DNA from: Cyanobacteria bacterium REEB459
GTDB taxonomy: Bacteria > Cyanobacteriota > Cyanobacteriia > Phormidesmidales > Phormidesmidaceae
Direction of reading: 5' to 3'
DNA: 64,000 nucleotides
Assembly (NCBI GenBank): GCA_018970085.1
Contig: JAGWXD010000005.1
Coordinates: forward strand, 1 to 64,000
The notes below the pieces were generated by a model that searched no databases, had not been told where the DNA came from, and worked only from the letters and a program-made list of their open reading frames with translations. Below, piece after piece: positions 18,032 through 29,079 of the stretch; position 1 is the first letter of the stretch, and every line of letters begins with the position of its first letter. The position numbers were made by a program, and so were the translations under genes.

Positions 18032-18520
18032 ATGGAGACAGAAATGACTTGGCGTGGTTCTACAACAATTTGGCATCGCATCCTAGCTTGCTTACCCTAC
18101 ATACTACCCCTCGTGGAGAGCATAGGCTTTGGGTATTATTTGTTTCGGGACTTTCCACCCCTTCAGCTTTTATTGTACCCCTTAAGCCCTTTTCTAACCT
18201 TAATCAGTTTACCATTCGCCGGGCTGATCATTTTTTTCGTATTATTTCTACTGGTGGTTCGCAACGAACGTATCCCCCACTTTATTCGTTTCAATACCAT
18301 GCAGGCAATCCTAATAGATATTTTAGTGATTTTATGTCAGGTGGTTGCAACTTATGTTCTCAAACCAGTTATCCAGATTGATTTTATTTTACAAACTTTG
18401 TTTACAACCGTTTTTTTAGGGGTGGTCGCAACCATTTCCTATTCCATTTTTCAGAGTGTGCGGGGTAATTATGCCGAAATTCCCACCCTTTCCGATGCGG
18501 TTCATATGCAGGTTCGTTAA
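18032..18520 (+). CDS. Tic20-family protein (Ycf60-like)
   Basis: 162 residues with four membrane spans. RILACLPYILPLVESIGFG in span 1, NERIPHFIRFNTMQAILIDI joining spans 2 and 3, and a C-terminal VRGNYAEIPTLSDAVHMQ are hallmarks of the cyanobacterial relatives of the chloroplast import channel Tic20. The bacterial role is not established. Either ATG 18032 or ATG 18044 could be the start. Followed after 172 bases by rpsP. Confidence 0.85.
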   Translation: METEMTWRGSTTIWHRILACLPYILPLVESIGFGYYLFRDFPPLQLLLYPLSPFLTLISLPFAGLIIFFVLFLLVVRNERIPHFIRFNTMQAILIDILVILCQVVATYVLKPVIQIDFILQTLFTTVFLGVVATISYSIFQSVRGNYAEIPTLSDAVHMQVR

Positions 18521-18692
18521 AACCCATGGATTTCCATGAAAGAGTATGATATTATTTAAGTTTGTGAAGTATTGACAGGAACTGGAAAGGCCATAACCAA
18601 TTTCTGGGATACCCCCAGAGATTAATTCAAAAAGCCTCCTTTCTTCCTCCTTCAAGCAACACACGGAAACTACCCCTTCATTTTTACTCAAC

Positions 18693-18974
18693 ATGATTAA
18701 GTTACGACTGAAACGATTTGGAAAAAAACGGGCAGCCAGCTATCGAATTGTAGCAATGCAAAGTACAACCCGTCGTGATGGACGACCATTAGAAGAATTG
18801 GGCTACTATAACCCATGTACAGAGCAAATCCACCTAGAGGTGGAAGCGATTTTAAAACGACTGCGGGAGGGTGCCCAACCAACCGATACGGTTCGTCGTA
18901 TTCTGGAAAAAGCAAATGTTTTTGAACAACTCCGGTTGAGTAAAGTTCCTGCCGCTGTTACCACGACCACTTGA
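18693..18974 (+). CDS. rpsP: 30S ribosomal protein S16
   Basis: 93 residues, [20 protein letters not shown] then [14 protein letters not shown] and a [13 protein letters not shown] helix, as in all S16 proteins. The C-terminus ends in a short Thr tail. Part of the small subunit body. It is 40 bases upstream of khpA and then phoH; this order recurs in cyanobacteria, so a transcription unit is likely. Confidence 0.95.
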   Translation: MIKLRLKRFGKKRAASYRIVAMQSTTRRDGRPLEELGYYNPCTEQIHLEVEAILKRLREGAQPTDTVRRILEKANVFEQLRLSKVPAAVTTTT

Positions 18975-19014
18975 ACCTCATCAGTCTATTCGTTGTTCTG
19001 ACTTTGGAGTTACT

Positions 19015-19371
19015 GTGCCGGATTATCCAGCTTTGGTACGTTTTCTTTTGAGTCCTTTTTTAGAAAATCCAGGGGGTTTGCGCATCGATTGCGAATCTTC
19101 CGTAGGGCGATCGCGGGTATTAATTCGAGTTGCCTTTGATGCCCATGATAAAAACCGGGTATCTGGTCGGAATGGTCGAAATATTCAAGCCATTCTCACG
19201 GTTCTTCAGGCAGTGGCACAAACCGTGGATCAAGTTGTCCATCTGGATATTTACATGCCACCACCGGAGGATACCAATATACCTTCGGGGACATCTAAGG
19301 TTGACGGTTCAGAAGACTCTCAACCCCGTCAATCTAATCCAGAAAAACCTTTACTTCGTAAACGGTCTTAA
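19015..19371 (+). CDS. khpA: KH-domain RNA-binding protein
   Basis: 118 residues from GTG 19015. YPALVRFLLSPFLENPGGLR opens the single KH domain, and the RNA-contact loop GRNGRNIQAIL fits GxxGxxIk. This is the KhpA family of small RNA chaperones, near rpsP in many genomes. Residues 80-118 are a polar tail of unknown role. Lies between rpsP and phoH, with a 30-base gap to the phoH start. Confidence 0.9.
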   Translation: MPDYPALVRFLLSPFLENPGGLRIDCESSVGRSRVLIRVAFDAHDKNRVSGRNGRNIQAILTVLQAVAQTVDQVVHLDIYMPPPEDTNIPSGTSKVDGSEDSQPRQSNPEKPLLRKRS

Positions 19372-19401
19372 GTTTTAGTTTTTCAACCGTTGAACCCTTG
19401 C

Positions 19402-20373
19402 ATGGCTTGGACAACCACCACCATTGAATTTCCCAACCCTGCAAGTGCCCTCGCCCTAACAGGGGATCATGAACAAAATCTGAAAAACCTATCCCAAAAA
19501 ACTGGAGCCGAGGTGGTTTTACAGGGACAGGCACTACGGATTTCAGGTACTCACCATCAGGTGGATCGATGTATTGGATTAGTGCGTTCCTTAGAGGAAC
19601 TTTGGATAAAGGGAGTCCCCATTGCTGAAGTAGATATATTCACCGCTCATCAAGCAATGGATACTGATCGGCAAGGGGATCTAACCCAACTTAGACGGGA
19701 TATCTTAGCCCGTACCCGGCGCGGAGACGAGATCCGGGCTAAAACTTTTCATCAGCAACAATTCATCCAAGCCATCCGCGCCCATGACCTTACCTTTTGC
19801 ATTGGACCGGCGGGGACTGGAAAAACCTTCTTAGCAACTGTTTTTGCCATCCAATCCCTACTGGCGAATCAATATGAACGCCTGATTCTTACCCGTCCAG
19901 CCGTTGAAGCAGGGGAAAAGTTAGGGTTCTTACCCGGTGACTTGCAACAAAAAATAAATCCCTACCTCCGTCCCCTTTATGATGCCCTCTATGAATTCGT
20001 TGATCCGGAAAAAATTGCCAACCTTATGGAACGGGGAGTGATTGAGGTAGCACCCTTAGCCTATATGCGAGGCCGTACCCTGAACCATGCGTTTATTATT
20101 TTGGATGAAGCCCAAAATACCACCCCTGCCCAGATGAAAATGGTACTCACCCGTCTGGGGTTCCGTTCCCGTATGGTAGTCACTGGTGACCTCACCCAGA
20201 CTGACTTACCCGCCAGTCAACCCTCAGGGCTTTCGGTGGCTGAAAAATGTTTACAATCCGTTGAAGGAATTGCATTTTGCAAGTTATCAAAAGCTGATGT
20301 GGTACGTCATCCGTTGGTTCAACGCATCGTAGCAGCCTATGAAGAATTTGAAAAACCCCGCCACTCTCCATAA
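19402..20373 (+). CDS. PhoH-family ATPase
   Basis: 323 residues from ATG 19402 (TTG 19390 is in frame). An N-terminal KH-like region precedes the PhoH ATPase: Walker A FCIGPAGTGKTFLATVFA, an RPAVEAGEKLGFLPGDL block, Walker B FIILDEAQNTTPAQMKMVLT, and VVTGDLTQTDLP. PhoH proteins are predicted to be linked with RNA metabolism, which suits the KH-protein neighbour. The 215 bases after the stop are non-coding with no clear terminator. Confidence 0.9.
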   Translation: MAWTTTTIEFPNPASALALTGDHEQNLKNLSQKTGAEVVLQGQALRISGTHHQVDRCIGLVRSLEELWIKGVPIAEVDIFTAHQAMDTDRQGDLTQLRRDILARTRRGDEIRAKTFHQQQFIQAIRAHDLTFCIGPAGTGKTFLATVFAIQSLLANQYERLILTRPAVEAGEKLGFLPGDLQQKINPYLRPLYDALYEFVDPEKIANLMERGVIEVAPLAYMRGRTLNHAFIILDEAQNTTPAQMKMVLTRLGFRSRMVVTGDLTQTDLPASQPSGLSVAEKCLQSVEGIAFCKLSKADVVRHPLVQRIVAAYEEFEKPRHSP

Positions 20374-20588
20374 TTAGGTGGAATCCCCAGTACATTTCCC
20401 CATCCTCTCCATCGGGAAATTCGTCAGCAAACAAGGCAACAGAAATACTAACAACCCATGAAATTTGACTGTTTTGAACAAACTTAGAGCAAAAAGCCAA
20501 ATGATTAAGAAAGGGGGAAATACCATCTCAGCCAATGATTTAATAGTAAGATTTTTAGCTAATCGTAAAATTTATCACATGAATACCT

Positions 20589-20963
20589 ATGAACTTTAAT
20601 TCATGGCGATCGCCCCTTTTCCTAACCCTCACATCCCTCCTCCTGTTTACCCCTCACCTTGGAAACGCCCAACAGTCTATAGAAGGACTAGCAGCGTGGT
20701 ATGGTCCTGGGTTTGTGGGCAATCGAACCGCCAATGGTGAAATTTTCAACCCTAATGAACTCACCGCTGCCCATCGGTCTTTACCCTTTAATACCCAACT
20801 TCGGGTAACCCATATTACCAACGGAAAGTCAGTCATTGTACGAATTAACGACAGACTTGGTGATCCAACCGTTATTATCGACTTATCAATGGGTGCGGCA
20901 AAAGTAATTGGATTATCGGGAAAAGCCCGGGTTCGGTTAGAAATTTTAAAACAATCACCCTAA
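20589..20963 (+). CDS. RlpA-like double-psi beta-barrel protein
   Basis: 124 residues: signal peptide at 1-27 (LFLTLTSLLLFTPHLGNAQ) then the RlpA barrel with GLAAWYGPGFVGNRTANGE, AAHRSLPFNTQLRVT, and IVRINDRL..PTVIIDLSMGAAKVIG. RlpA proteins are lytic transglycosylases acting on denuded glycan at the septum. No SPOR domain is present, so septal targeting by SPOR is not expected. The minimal length suggests a secreted, single-domain form. Confidence 0.9.
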   Translation: MNFNSWRSPLFLTLTSLLLFTPHLGNAQQSIEGLAAWYGPGFVGNRTANGEIFNPNELTAAHRSLPFNTQLRVTHITNGKSVIVRINDRLGDPTVIIDLSMGAAKVIGLSGKARVRLEILKQSP

Positions 20964-20987
20964 CCCACCAATGGAGTGGAAAGGAGC

Positions 20988-22046
20988 TTACTTGTAATCG
21001 GGATGGGGACACACCTTGACCCGAATTGCGATGACCGAAATATTATCATGTCCATTATAGTTATTGGCTAGAGCAACAAATTGGGATACAGTGTGTTGCA
21101 AATCCGTGTCCCAATCCATGAAAGATTCACAGTAGTCAGCCCAGTGACTATCCACAAAATCATTATCTGACAACCCATCAGAACACAATAGTATAATGGT
21201 ATCTTCAGTAATATCCCAAAATGCCACATCAGGATTGACGAAACGATTATCTCGGGGACCCAATGCTTGGGTAAGCTGATAGGCATCCCCACGAGCATAG
21301 GCTGTTATGGGATCAACGCCACGGGAAATTTCTTGCTGACCAACTTCATGATCAACGGTCATTTGTTCCAACCCACCACTGGCAGTAAAGCGATACAACC
21401 GACTATCTCCCACATGGGCAACCGCAATAGAGGTATTTTCAATCAAGACAGCAACCAGGGTGGTTCCCATCCGTCCACTACCAGTGCGGGAATTAACCTG
21501 ATTAATCTCATAAATCCGTGAATTTACCGCAAAGATAGCATCACAAATGGTCTCTTCATCAGGAAGTAAATTTTGATGTCTAAAATTCAGGTTCCATTCC
21601 CCAGAAAGAGGTTGATTAAACCAACTTGCCTCCAATTGCTCCCAAAGAGTTTCTTCAGCCAACCGACTCGCTTCAGCCCCACCGGCATGTCCACCCATCC
21701 CATCACAGAGAATATAAAGCCCCCGTACTGGACCCTGGGAGGTCACGGACGGTGGATTAGTTCGTGTACTACAATAATCCTCATTATGATCCCGTTGTCT
21801 TCCCACATCAGTTTGACAAGCAACCTCCAATTGACTAAGCAGGACAGGAACCACGAGGGGAGAATCTTCATCCATCAAACTACCGTTATCTGATGGTTGT
21901 TCATCCCCATGACTAGGGTTGACTGGCAAAACGGGAGAATAAGGAACCTGTTCACCATCAGAGGATACCTCCAAGGATGAACCACATTGTTCGCAAAATT
22001 TATTGTTAGCTGGGTTGTCAAACCCGCATATAGGGCACGTTATCAT
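20988..22046 (-). CDS. PP2C-type Ser/Thr phosphatase with N-terminal zinc ribbon
   Basis: 352 residues from ATG 22046. Residues 1-25 form a zinc ribbon (CPICGFDNPANNKFCEQCG). An acidic linker follows, then the PP2C domain with QTDVGRQRDHNEDYC, LYILCDGMGGHAGG, GRMGTTLVAVLI, AHVGDSRLYRF and GHDNISVIAIRV: all metal-binding Asp residues are present. It reverses Ser/Thr kinase phosphorylation. The zinc ribbon may recruit a partner. It lies 22 bases after dnaN on the same strand and could be co-transcribed with it. Confidence 0.9.
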   Translation of the reverse strand: MITCPICGFDNPANNKFCEQCGSSLEVSSDGEQVPYSPVLPVNPSHGDEQPSDNGSLMDEDSPLVVPVLLSQLEVACQTDVGRQRDHNEDYCSTRTNPPSVTSQGPVRGLYILCDGMGGHAGGAEASRLAEETLWEQLEASWFNQPLSGEWNLNFRHQNLLPDEETICDAIFAVNSRIYEINQVNSRTGSGRMGTTLVAVLIENTSIAVAHVGDSRLYRFTASGGLEQMTVDHEVGQQEISRGVDPITAYARGDAYQLTQALGPRDNRFVNPDVAFWDITEDTIILLCSDGLSDNDFVDSHWADYCESFMDWDTDLQHTVSQFVALANNYNGHDNISVIAIRVKVCPHPDYK

Positions 22047-22068
22047 ACACTTCTTTACCAACTTCGTT

Positions 22069-23211
22069 TCAAGATCTGATTTGTACTGGCATGACCAAAT
22101 AGGTCATCTTAGTTCCACCCAACGGATGTAATATGACGGGACTGGTGGCGGTATTCAACTGCAATTGCACTTCGGTGGTGGAAAAAGACTTTAGTCCATC
22201 TAATAAATATTTCACATTAAACGCCACATCCAACGGTTCCCCTGAAATCTGAGCAGGGAGTGACTCCCGCCCTGAACCAACTTCTTGGGCATCAACCTGA
22301 AGTACAACCACTTGATTAACCGGATCTAACGTTAACTTTACAATATTATTTTTACGGTCTGCGATCACGGCAATTCGCTCTAAAGCAGCGGTAAATAGCC
22401 GTCGTTCAGCCGTCATTTGTCGTGAAAATTGACGGGGGAGTAACTGACGATAATTAGGGAAAGAACCTTCCAATAAACGACTGGTCAACCGTTGATCCCC
22501 CCATTCAAAAATGACCTGTCCCGGTTCAGACCATACATCTACCGTTGAAACCTCTTGTTGGGAGGCTAACATTCGTTCTAATTCCCGTAAGGTTTTAGCA
22601 GGAATGGTCACATCTAGGGAATGGCGGGGGTGATCGGTGGTGACGGATTCCCCATCTGTAAGCATAGGAACAACCACAGACAACCGATGTCCATCGGTAG
22701 CTGCAAATTCCAGTGCATCGGATTCAGTCACTAAATGAACTCCGGTTAATATTTGCTTGGTTTCATCCGTACTAGCAGCATACAAAGACCCTTGCAACCC
22801 AGACAAAAGACCTTCAATGGGCAACTGCATCACTTCTCCCTGTTGAATGACAGGCAATTCAGGAAATTCATCAGCCGACATACCCCGAACCTCATACTGT
22901 CCATAAATTGAAGTTAAACTAATGGTATCCTCTACCAATTCCAGGGTTAAATCCCCATCTGGCAGACGTACCACAATATCCGTCAACAATTTTGCAGGTA
23001 CTGTAATCCGTCCCTCCTGTAAAACTTGGGCTGAAAAACTGGTTTTAATGCCTAAACTTAAATCAAAACCAACCAAGGTTACCCTATGTGCCGATAGATC
23101 AGCATGAATAAAAATATTTGCTAACACTGGATGGGTTGGACGACTGGGTACGGCACGACTGACAAAGGAAAGGTGGGTACTCAAGTCCTTTTGGGTACAA
23201 ATAAATTTCAT
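22069..23211 (-). CDS. dnaN: DNA polymerase III sliding clamp (beta subunit)
   Basis: 380 residues from MKFICTQKDL. Three clamp folds in tandem: PTHPVLANIFI in the first, LPIEGLLSGLQGSLYAASTDETKQILTGVH in the second, and FNVKYLLDGLKSF near the third; the C-terminal YLVMPVQIRS closes it. It encircles DNA and tethers polymerase III. It reads away from an 850-base region dense in DnaA boxes, the standard oriC-dnaN arrangement of cyanobacteria. dnaA itself is not adjacent. Confidence 0.95.
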   Translation of the reverse strand: MKFICTQKDLSTHLSFVSRAVPSRPTHPVLANIFIHADLSAHRVTLVGFDLSLGIKTSFSAQVLQEGRITVPAKLLTDIVVRLPDGDLTLELVEDTISLTSIYGQYEVRGMSADEFPELPVIQQGEVMQLPIEGLLSGLQGSLYAASTDETKQILTGVHLVTESDALEFAATDGHRLSVVVPMLTDGESVTTDHPRHSLDVTIPAKTLRELERMLASQQEVSTVDVWSEPGQVIFEWGDQRLTSRLLEGSFPNYRQLLPRQFSRQMTAERRLFTAALERIAVIADRKNNIVKLTLDPVNQVVVLQVDAQEVGSGRESLPAQISGEPLDVAFNVKYLLDGLKSFSTTEVQLQLNTATSPVILHPLGGTKMTYLVMPVQIRS

Positions 23212-23244
23212 TGGTAACAACCTCCAGATGAACTACATAAATCG

Positions 23245-23945
23245 TGGGAGTTTTCCACAGAAATTAAAAATTGTGGAAAAGTCAATCAAATAATGCTTAA
23301 TTTAATAATTGTTTAAGCAATGCTTAAAATGAATTAAAACTAAAAAACTAAAATTCGTTTTTTTAGGTCCTTAGTCTCACATAATCTGGAGATCAGAATC
23401 CATATATAGTAATTAAGCCTAGTTCTAAACCCTACCTATAGTGTTTATAGGATTATTCTAGTTTATTTTCAATGTAGTTGTTTATATTAACATACCCCCT
23501 TAAATCCCATATTCCCCACCCCAAATCCATTTCTAAAAGACTCCTACATTCAATTAAAGTTTAAATAGTAGTAGTAGAGGGTGTGGAAATTGTGGAAAAA
23601 CCTCAAAAACCACTCTTTTTCAGACCTTAAAGGGTATTTTGCCTGTGGAAAACATGGGGAAAAGAGGGGCAAGTTTCCCACAGGTTTAAATGTACTAATA
23701 CTGTTTTCCCGATCCTTCTCCAACTTATCCCCTTTTTTTCCGCTCAATTGAGGGTTTTTTCCACAGGAATGACGGCAAAGGTCTTTCTGAAGGATGGGGT
23801 TTTCCACAGATTTTTCCTGTTTCCCACGGGTTGTAACCTTAAAAAGTTATAAAAAGTTACATTTCACAGCGTCCACACTAAGCAGTTGGTTTCCCATCCA
23901 ACAGAAGTATTTCCTCTGGTAATGTCCACAGTTCGGTAAACCGTA
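23245..23945. other. chromosomal replication origin (oriC)
   Basis: The 855 bases between dnaN and groES contain six exact copies of the cyanobacterial DnaA box TTTTCCACA: plus strand at 23251, 23757 and 23800; minus strand at 23272, 23591 and 23644 (leftmost base). Near-matches occur at 23582, 23674 and 23932. An AT-rich tract at 23280-23500 is suited to duplex unwinding. A cluster of this density next to dnaN matches the mapped origin of Synechococcus elongatus. No gene fits in this interval. Confidence 0.85.
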
Positions 23946-23985
23946 CTACAAAATCAGTTGCCATGGTACCCCAAATTTCGTTACA

Positions 23986-24012
23986 TTAGCACTCATGGGA
24001 TGAGAGTGCTAA
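23986..24012 (+). promoter_or_regulatory. CIRCE operator (HrcA binding site)
   Basis: Perfect TTAGCACTC-N9-GAGTGCTAA inverted repeat, 54 bases before groES. It is the target of the heat-shock repressor HrcA, so groESL here should be induced by heat through HrcA loss of function. Confidence 0.95.
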
Positions 24013-24066
24013 TTCTAGGGAATAGATTAGTTTCAGTCCTCGTATTTTATTGATAGGAGAGCGTAT

Positions 24067-24378
24067 ATGGCAGCTATAACGCTGAGTGTTTCTACTGTTA
24101 AACCTTTAGCTGATCGAGTTTTCGTAAAAGTGAGTGCATCCGAAGAAAAGACTGCGGGTGGCATTTTACTTCCCGACACTGCTAAGGAAAAACCTCAAAT
24201 TGGTGAAGTGATTCAGGTTGGTCCTGGCAAACGGAATGATGACGGAACCCGCCAAGCCCCTGAAGTGAAGGTTGGCGACAAGGTGCTTTACTCCAAGTAT
24301 GCCGGAACCGATGTGAAATTGTCTAATGATGAGTATGTACTGCTATCTGAGAAAGATATTTTGGCAGTAGTCTCTTAG
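24067..24378 (+). CDS. groES: co-chaperonin GroES
   Basis: 103 residues. [20 protein letters not shown] opens the fold. The mobile loop [18 protein letters not shown] binds GroEL, and [20 protein letters not shown] closes it. First gene of the groES-groEL operon behind CIRCE, with a GATAGGAGAG ribosome site. groEL follows after 68 bases. Confidence 0.95.
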   Translation: MAAITLSVSTVKPLADRVFVKVSASEEKTAGGILLPDTAKEKPQIGEVIQVGPGKRNDDGTRQAPEVKVGDKVLYSKYAGTDVKLSNDEYVLLSEKDILAVVS

Positions 24379-24440
24379 TTAATTTGAATAGACAATCCTA
24401 TTACCATTCATTATTCTTGCAAAACCCTATCGAGACTTGA

Positions 24441-26084
<1,644 letters not shown>

Positions 26085-26125
26085 TTGCCTCTTCCACTAA
26101 TTGGGTAATGGTATCATTGGGTGCG

Positions 26126-26252
26126 TCCCAATTTTGCAGACTTCACCCTAAGTTTCTCTCCCATTTTGGGAGAGAAACTTAGTGGCCGATTCCCTTTCTC
26201 CCAAAAAGGGAGATAAAGATTAGGGGTTGAAGGCATACTTGCAAAATTGGGA
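26126..26252. repeat. 127-bp inverted-repeat element between groEL and mtnA
   Basis: TCCCAATTTTGCA at 26126-26138 is mirrored exactly by TGCAAAATTGGGA at 26240-26252. Inside is a 15-bp perfect hairpin, CTAAGTTTCTCTCCC with its complement (26148-26182, ATTTT-type loop), and a second smaller one in the CCCTTTCTCCCAAAAAGGGAG stretch. Probably a MITE-like repeat that may also act as a transcript-end structure. A partial copy lies near 2655. Confidence 0.6.
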
Positions 26253-26296
26253 TACTCTCGTTATGATTTGCATTTGAAACTATAAATTATCATTGT

Positions 26297-26328
26297 AAAA
26301 AGGTGCTTCATTGAAGCACCTTTTTATT
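26297..26328 (+). terminator. rho-independent terminator after groEL
   Basis: GGTGCTTCATTGAAGCACC is a tight hairpin followed by TTTTTATTATTT and preceded by AAAA. It lies 213 bases after groEL and 57 before mtnA, so it should isolate mtnA from groESL; the A-tract also allows use from the other strand. Confidence 0.85.
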
Positions 26329-26384
26329 ATTTAACCCCTGATACCTATGGAATCGACTTATTCTCCAGAGAGGAACAATAGTAA

Positions 26385-27437
26385 ATGTCAGTCAATGAAG
26401 TTTATCCCATAATTTGGATTGATGATCACGTCCGGTTAATTGATCAAAATCGCTTACCCGAAACCTATACATTGGTTGACATTCGATATGTTCATGATAT
26501 GGCTGAAGCCATCCGTACCATGATTGTTCGGGGTGCCCCCGCCATCGGGGTGGCCGCAGCTTATGGGATGTATTTGGGAGCAAGGGATATTCAAACCACT
26601 GATCCTGCAACATTTTTACAACAACTGGAAGCGATCGCCCAACTTCTGAAGGGAACTCGTCCAACGGCTGTTAATTTATTTTGGGCGGTCGCTAGGATGC
26701 TAAAAACGGCCCATGAAACCCCAGGTTCAGTCCCAGAGCGGAAGCTTGCATTATTAGAAGCAGCCAAGGTCATTAATACTGAAGATATTCAAACCTGTAA
26801 GGCAATTGGAGACCATGGACTGAATGCTCTATTGAACTATTCTTCCCCATTGAGAATTTTGACTCATTGTAATGCGGGAGCCCTGGCTACTGCCGGATAT
26901 GGGACTTCTCTTGGTGTTGTCCGTTCTGTTTGGCGGGCTGGGCGACTAGCCATGCTTTATGCCGATGAAACCCGTCCCCGTTTTCAAGGTGCAAAACTGA
27001 CCACATGGGAATGTATTCAGGAAGGAATACCTGTCACCTTAATTACCGATAGTATGGCTGCCCATTGTATGCAAAGGGGGTTAATTGATGTGGTCATTGT
27101 TGGGGCAGACCGTATTGCTGCCAATGGCGATACGGCTAACAAAATTGGAACCTATGGTTTGGCATTGGTTGCCAAAGCCCATGACATCCCATTTTATGTC
27201 GCTGCCCCCCTTTCCACCATTGACTTTAACCTGGTTGATGGTAGTCAAATCCCAATTGAAGAAAGACAAGCTTCAGAAGTTTATCAATTGGGTAATATAA
27301 CCCTATGTCCTCAAGGGGTCAATTTCTATAACCCTGCCTTTGATGTCACCCCCGCTCCTTGGATCACTGGCATTATCACTGAATATGGAGTTTATCAGCC
27401 TGATGGATTAAAAAGCCTCTCCGGACAACAGCAATAA
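26385..27437 (+). CDS. mtnA: S-methyl-5-thioribose-1-phosphate isomerase
   Basis: 350 residues. [55 protein letters not shown] (catalytic Cys), [20 protein letters not shown] (catalytic Asp) and FNPAFDVTP-like [20 protein letters not shown] are in the expected order. It converts methylthioribose-1-phosphate to the ribulose form in the methionine salvage pathway. No other salvage genes are adjacent. Confidence 0.95.
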   Translation: MSVNEVYPIIWIDDHVRLIDQNRLPETYTLVDIRYVHDMAEAIRTMIVRGAPAIGVAAAYGMYLGARDIQTTDPATFLQQLEAIAQLLKGTRPTAVNLFWAVARMLKTAHETPGSVPERKLALLEAAKVINTEDIQTCKAIGDHGLNALLNYSSPLRILTHCNAGALATAGYGTSLGVVRSVWRAGRLAMLYADETRPRFQGAKLTTWECIQEGIPVTLITDSMAAHCMQRGLIDVVIVGADRIAANGDTANKIGTYGLALVAKAHDIPFYVAAPLSTIDFNLVDGSQIPIEERQASEVYQLGNITLCPQGVNFYNPAFDVTPAPWITGIITEYGVYQPDGLKSLSGQQQ

Positions 27438-27454
27438 GCCAAAAACTTCAATCG

Positions 27455-29053
27455 TTAGTTATTATTCCAATTCATAAGGCTAGAGTTTAAGGGTTGGAGA
27501 GTGGTACCTGGATAATAAAAATTCAGAATACGACTGGGAGTCCAGCCTAAGTCGGCAAGTCGATAGGAACCCGTTTGACTCAGCCCCACACCATGACCCA
27601 AACCGCCGCCAACAAAGGAATATCCATTTAAACCACCAGTTCCATAAATTGGATCTAGATAAAATAGGGTACTTCTTGGGGGTTCAAAAGCTCTGAGAAT
27701 TTCATCTTTGATGAGTTCCATAGAACCAATGTCAGTGATTACCTCTAGTTTTAACACTCGACCAGATGGGGAACGGTCGGCGACAGTTAGTCGTTGAATA
27801 GAGCGAAATTTTGACAGGGGACTTTGTTTAGATTGTAGGTACTTTCTCAAATCAGAATTGAGTTTAGATAAATTGACCGAAATTTGCCAACGAAAGGTTC
27901 GCCAACCTACTTCATTAAATCCCTGACGCTTTTCAATGAAGGCACGGAAATTGTTTGCGTTGGCAAGACTGCGTTTAGATAAATCCCATACATTATTCAC
28001 CGAATCCACTATGGCTTTTAAGTAGGGACGTTCTTCTCCATTCCAAACATCATGGAAGGGTGCTGTAATTCCACCGGTTGTGGAGGAATAGACCGCATCA
28101 ATTAATTGGTTGTTATAGGTTAATACTAAACCGTTGGTGCTGGCGATCGCCCGGTTCACCCGATTATTATTATCATTCAGTCCCCAGTACACCTGGCATT
28201 GGGTGTCTGCACATAATTGATACTGATCAATGGCAAACCGTCTCAGGTTACGCAAAGCATAGGTACGAGCCAATATCGCCTGGGTTTCTACCGCTGACTG
28301 GGGTGCACCTGGTCCAATTTCATGGGGAACAACTCCCCGTAAATAGGTTTCAATAGGAACTTGATTGACTAGAGTAAATGTTCCATAGGCATTGGGTTGA
28401 AGTCGCATTTCTCCTGCATACCACCGATCGGGACGACCGTCACTCACAGAACGAACCTGTATTAATTTTTTCTGACTCGTAATGGATAGCTGGGGTTGAC
28501 TGTAGTCTTGTCCATTTAATGTCCAGGTTATTTGAGGGATCTGATGAATTACCTCAGTTTTTAAAGTGGGCATGGAGGTTTGAGTACTTGGAAAGCTGCC
28601 TATCAATAACCGGCGCAGCAAGGGGGTATGGTAAGTCTCACGATCTGCCCATACCTCCCAGTTTCCTGGTTGTCCAACATCAGTTAAAATGCCACGGGAT
28701 TGCCATGCCGTGGCACTGGCTTCAGCACTCTCAAAACTTCGATGGGAACTTAATACAACCCGTTCCACAATTTGTGGTGATGATAGATTCTGGAGTCGAG
28801 TTGTTAATTGAATGGTGGGAACCTGAAAAGATAGATCTCCCGATTCTCCCTTAAATCTTACTGTTAGGCGATCGCCAGAGGTTGCAGCTAGGGTCAACTG
28901 GGTTAGTTTGGGATTCCCGAAACGTTGTACTATTCCCACTGCCAGTTCTGGGTTATTCACTGCCCTTGCCGTTGAAATAGGGGTTAGGATAACCGTTCCT
29001 AGAAGGAAGGATAAGATGGGTTGAAAATATTGTTGAGGAATGTAAAACATCAT
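27455..29053 (-). CDS. SpoIID/LytB-domain protein
   Basis: About 532 residues. ATG 29053 is chosen because GGAG lies 8 bases before it; an in-frame ATG at 29080 is also possible. A signal segment lies at 1-30. The SpoIID domain spans about 255-515: VPIETYLRGVVPHEIGPGAP, VETQAILARTYALRNLRRF, YSSTTGGIT.PFHDVWNGEERPYL, and GGGLGHGVGLSQTGSYRLAD near the end. SpoIID members cleave denuded glycan strands or enhance amidases; here probably cell-wall remodelling. It lies against the tnpB remnant. Confidence 0.9.
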   Translation of the reverse strand: MMFYIPQQYFQPILSFLLGTVILTPISTARAVNNPELAVGIVQRFGNPKLTQLTLAATSGDRLTVRFKGESGDLSFQVPTIQLTTRLQNLSSPQIVERVVLSSHRSFESAEASATAWQSRGILTDVGQPGNWEVWADRETYHTPLLRRLLIGSFPSTQTSMPTLKTEVIHQIPQITWTLNGQDYSQPQLSITSQKKLIQVRSVSDGRPDRWYAGEMRLQPNAYGTFTLVNQVPIETYLRGVVPHEIGPGAPQSAVETQAILARTYALRNLRRFAIDQYQLCADTQCQVYWGLNDNNNRVNRAIASTNGLVLTYNNQLIDAVYSSTTGGITAPFHDVWNGEERPYLKAIVDSVNNVWDLSKRSLANANNFRAFIEKRQGFNEVGWRTFRWQISVNLSKLNSDLRKYLQSKQSPLSKFRSIQRLTVADRSPSGRVLKLEVITDIGSMELIKDEILRAFEPPRSTLFYLDPIYGTGGLNGYSFVGGGLGHGVGLSQTGSYRLADLGWTPSRILNFYYPGTTLQPLNSSLMNWNNN

Positions 29054-29079
29054 TGTGACAACTCCCACTGTCAACTGCA

